DNA of 64,000 nt from the NCBI GenBank assembly GCA_024235415.1, contig JACKML010000004.1, positions 1 through 64,000 of the forward strand, written 5' to 3'. The first letter of the stretch is position 1. The number at the start of each line of letters is the position of its first letter. The translations under genes were made by a program, and so were the position numbers. Below the pieces are notes generated by a model. It did no database searches, was not told where the DNA came from, and saw only the letters and a list, made by a program, of their open reading frames with translations. Positions 61,991-64,000 of this stretch are shown here, piece after piece. Origin of the DNA: Chromatiaceae bacterium. GTDB taxonomy: Bacteria; Pseudomonadota; Gammaproteobacteria; Chromatiales; Chromatiaceae.

Positions 61991-62515
61991 TCAGGAGGCC
62001 TTGCCGCCGCCTTTCTGATAGACCTTGCGCTTGAACAGGTCGGTGCGTCGGCTGACCACGCGATCGACGAACAGGATGCCGTCGAGGTGGTCTATCTCGT
62101 GTTGCGCCGCGCGCGCCTCATATCCTTCCATGTCGAACTCGAGACGTTCGCCGTACGGATCCTGGGCGACCAGGTGGATGCGGGTCGCACGGATCACGTT
62201 GCCGGTGTAATCGGGCACCGACAGGCAACCCTCCCTGCCGGGTTCATATCCTTCCCAGTGAGTGATCTCGGGGTTTACCAGGACCAGGCGCCCGTGATTG
62301 GGCACCGGCTTGCGCGTGGTCGAGCAGTCGAGAACCACCACCCGCTTGAAGTAACCCACTTGCGGTGCGGCGATGCCAACGGCAGCAGGGCCATTGACCC
62401 GCGTCTCCTCCAGATCAGCGATGAACGCGCGCAACGCGTCATCGAACTCGGTTACCGGCGACGATTCCTGCTTCAGCGCAGGTTCGGGCAGGGTCAGGAT
62501 TTCCAGGATAGCCAC
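61991..62515 (-). CDS. def: Peptide deformylase
   Basis: 174 residues. Three metal motifs are intact: GIAAPQ (about 47-52), EGCLSVP with Cys97, and QHEIDHLDG with His139-Glu140-x-x-His143. It removes the N-terminal formyl group from nascent proteins using Fe2+. Start is GTG 62515, nine bases after the gcvR stop. The C-terminus is basic (LFKRKVYQKGGGK). It lies last in a rluD-pgeF-gcvR-def order, unlike the common def-fmt location. Confidence 0.96.
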   Translation of the reverse strand: MAILEILTLPEPALKQESSPVTEFDDALRAFIADLEETRVNGPAAVGIAAPQVGYFKRVVVLDCSTTRKPVPNHGRLVLVNPEITHWEGYEPGREGCLSVPDYTGNVIRATRIHLVAQDPYGERLEFDMEGYEARAAQHEIDHLDGILFVDRVVSRRTDLFKRKVYQKGGGKAS

Positions 62516-62523
62516 GCCTTGAA

Positions 62524-63048
62524 TCAGCCTATATAGGTTTCGATCGCACTCACATTGACGTCGACGCCATCGCGTCGCAGCGGCTCGAGCGCATCCTCGA
62601 TGGACTCGACCGGTGCGTCGGCCACCCCTGCGATCTGCATGATATAGACGGGCCTGTTGGCGGTACCGGCGACATCCGACTCGAGATCCAGGATGTTGAA
62701 CCCGGCGGCGGCCAGCGCACCGGTGACCTGTGCCACGATGCCGGCGCGATCGGCACCGCTTACGGTCACCTGGATATTCGGCACCAGGTGCTGGTGCAGG
62801 CGGGCCTGGATCGGATCGATGTGCATGCACATCCCCTGCGCCTCAATCACCGGCTTGAGACGGTCTTCGAGGAAACCGTCAGGATGGCTACCCGTCACCA
62901 TCATCATGATGGTGAAGTTGCCACCGAGTCGCAGCATCGACGTCTCACCGAGGTTCAGCCCGAGGTCGAACAGCGCCTGGGTGACGGCAGCAACGATGCC
63001 GGGTTTGTCTTCGCCGATGAGCGTGAGCATGTGCCATTGATCAGTCAT
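62524..63048 (-). CDS. gcvR: GcvR-type ACT-domain protein
   Basis: 174 residues with two ACT domains: MLTLIGEDKPGIVAAVTQAL and then IQVTVSGADRAGIVAQVTGA. This is the plan of GcvR, the glycine-cleavage accessory repressor that binds glycine and GcvA in E. coli. ATG 63048 starts 18 bases after the pgeF stop. In this genome its role may differ, since no gcv gene is nearby. Confidence 0.88.
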   Translation of the reverse strand: MTDQWHMLTLIGEDKPGIVAAVTQALFDLGLNLGETSMLRLGGNFTIMMMVTGSHPDGFLEDRLKPVIEAQGMCMHIDPIQARLHQHLVPNIQVTVSGADRAGIVAQVTGALAAAGFNILDLESDVAGTANRPVYIMQIAGVADAPVESIEDALEPLRRDGVDVNVSAIETYIG

Positions 63049-63066
63049 GGGGGTTTCTCGCTTCAT

Positions 63067-63810
63067 TCAGGATTGCAGCCAGATCAGGCTCGCCATTCTG
63101 CCGGTAACGCCGTCGCGACGGTAGGAAAAGAAACGCTGCGGGTCGCTGAACGTGCAGTACCCGCCGCCGCTCACAGCAGTCACGCCCTGGCGGTCCAGGC
63201 GCAACCGTGCCAACCCGTACAGATCGGCCAGCCAGTGCCCCGGCCCATGGGCACGAAACTGGGCGGCCGCGGCCGGATCATCGGTGACGAACGCCTCGCG
63301 TACCTCGTCGCCCACCTCGAATGCCGCCGGGCCAATCGCCGGTCCCAGCCACGCCAGCAGTTCTCCGGGCGGATCGCTGAAACGTGTCAGCGTGTGTTCC
63401 AGCACACCGGCCAGCAACCCGCGCCAGCCTGCGTGGACAGCGGCGACTCGGGTCCCGGCGACATTGCACAGCAGTACTGGCAGGCAATCGGCAGTCATCA
63501 CCGCGCATACCCGGCCCGACCGGTCCTCGAAGCAGGCATCCGCGCATTCGCATGACGCCCCCGGCACACTGACCTGTGTCCCGTGGACCTGGCGCAACCA
63601 TTGCGGCTCACCCGGCAGCGCCAGCTGTGCGCGAAGGCGTGCACGATTCTCGGCCACCGCCGGCGCATCGTCTTCGACATGATCACCAAGATTCAGCCCC
63701 GCCCAGGGCCCGACACTCACCCCACCGACACGCGTCGTGCTGCATGCGCGCACGTTCGCCGGCGCCGCCCATTCGGGGCGGATGCACTCAATCTTCTGAG
63801 CTGTCGCCAT
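63067..63810 (-). CDS. pgeF: PgeF/YfiH-family purine nucleoside phosphorylase-like protein (laccase domain)
   Basis: 247 residues. The family's zinc-site motifs are present: WLRQVHGTQVSV, ADCLPVLLCN with Cys, and AAVHAGWRGL. Members act on purine nucleosides or help peptidoglycan fidelity (PgeF). ATG 63810 is used; the frame continues upstream as a charged stretch inside rluD. The gene overlaps the end of rluD by 23 bases, the usual rluD-yfiH pair of Gammaproteobacteria. Confidence 0.93.
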   Translation of the reverse strand: MATAQKIECIRPEWAAPANVRACSTTRVGGVSVGPWAGLNLGDHVEDDAPAVAENRARLRAQLALPGEPQWLRQVHGTQVSVPGASCECADACFEDRSGRVCAVMTADCLPVLLCNVAGTRVAAVHAGWRGLLAGVLEHTLTRFSDPPGELLAWLGPAIGPAAFEVGDEVREAFVTDDPAAAAQFRAHGPGHWLADLYGLARLRLDRQGVTAVSGGGYCTFSDPQRFFSYRRDGVTGRMASLIWLQS

Positions 63811-64000
63811 ACTCATCGAAACCGTCAAAGTCGTCGAAACCGGCGTATTCCTCGTGATCGGGGTCGTGCCAGTGCACATTGGCATCGGCGGCGAGTGCAT
63901 CGATCACGGTACGCATGTCCGGCGCGATCGCACATGAGAATCGCATCGGCCGGCCGCTGACCGGATGATCGAGCTGCAGGCGCTTGGCATGCAGGGCCTG
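63788..64000 (-). CDS. rluD: C-terminal end of pseudouridine synthase RluD (partial)
   Basis: The last 70 codons are present and continue beyond the window. They read QALHAKRLQLDHPVSGRPM, the conserved RluA/RluD C-terminal motif, then FSCAIAPDMRTVIDAL and an acidic Asp/Glu/Phe-rich tail. RluD makes three pseudouridines in helix 69 of 23S rRNA. The stop lies within pgeF. Catalytic residues are outside the window. Confidence 0.88.
   Translation of the reverse strand, partial: QALHAKRLQLDHPVSGRPMRFSCAIAPDMRTVIDALAADANVHWHDPDHEEYAGFDDFDGFDEYGDSSED

Overview
This 64 kb window is high-GC, gene-dense chromosomal DNA. It looks like a sulfur-oxidising gammaproteobacterium, probably of the Chromatiales or a related marine/haloalkaliphilic thiotroph group. 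The clues are a secreted Gly/Trp/Tyr-rich protein of sulfur-globule-protein type, a DsrE-family protein with a Tat-like leader, a rhodanese/metallo-beta-lactamase fusion, a type I-E CRISPR array, the gammaproteobacterial rppH-ptsP and rluD-pgeF gene pairs with clpB nearby, and many Na+/H+ transport systems. Species assignment is inference; no rRNA or tRNA gene was recognised.

Layout. 1-632: leader-distal end of a type I-E CRISPR array (cas genes and leader would lie left of the window). 1062-8449: a nine-gene Mrp-like cation/proton antiporter operon with three NuoL/M/N-type subunits. 8528-10016: orphan ParA-like ATPase divergent from an exported DsrE-family protein. 10047-15424: imuA-imuB-dnaE2 mutagenesis cassette behind a GTTC-N7-GTTC LexA-like box. 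15905-18445: OmpA-like lipoprotein, and a MocR regulator divergent from a DUF1127 protein. 18585-21271: a divergent HypD paralogue and a rhodanese-MBL protein separated by a perfect FNR/ANR-type site. 21346-24140: EamA exporter, TetR regulator, peroxiredoxin with a readable promoter/operator, YaiI-family protein. 24153-34273: DeaD helicase, NhaA, a cytochrome c / CPA2 antiporter / lipoprotein operon, YgiQ radical SAM protein, CBS protein, lipoprotein, HDOD protein. 34384-41512: RND pump, membrane FMN glutamate-synthase-like protein, CPA1 antiporter. 41588-45064: phosphate/polyphosphate cluster (PPK2, small protein, Na/Pi cotransporter, coiled-coil protein). 45171-48035: rppH-ptsP. 48185-51302: HAD phosphatase, BtuCD/FecCD-type importer and two small unknowns. 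51487-55529: IS630-like HTH protein, sulfur-globule-like protein, gamma-glutamyltransferase, HD-GYP protein. 55537-61959: clpB with a sigma-32 promoter, RND/MMPL protein fused to a cyclic-nucleotide-binding domain, and its secreted partner. 61991-64000: rluD(partial)-pgeF-gcvR-def operon.

Functional themes. (1) Ion bioenergetics: Mrp-like complex, NhaA, CPA2, CPA1 and Na/Pi symporter lie within 44 kb, suggesting a saline or alkaline habitat with a sodium economy. (2) Sulfur and redox: sulfur-globule-like protein, DsrE, rhodanese, cytochrome c, peroxiredoxin. (3) Stress and genome plasticity: imuABC, ClpB, DeaD, CRISPR.

The most unusual items are the HypD-like protein lacking the CGGHTH and PGHV active-site motifs but keeping the C-terminal Fe-S cysteines, its FNR-type site, the alphaproteobacterial-style LexA box on imuA, the RND-cNMP fusion, the cytochrome/antiporter operon, and the apparent AUC start of the mnhB-like gene.
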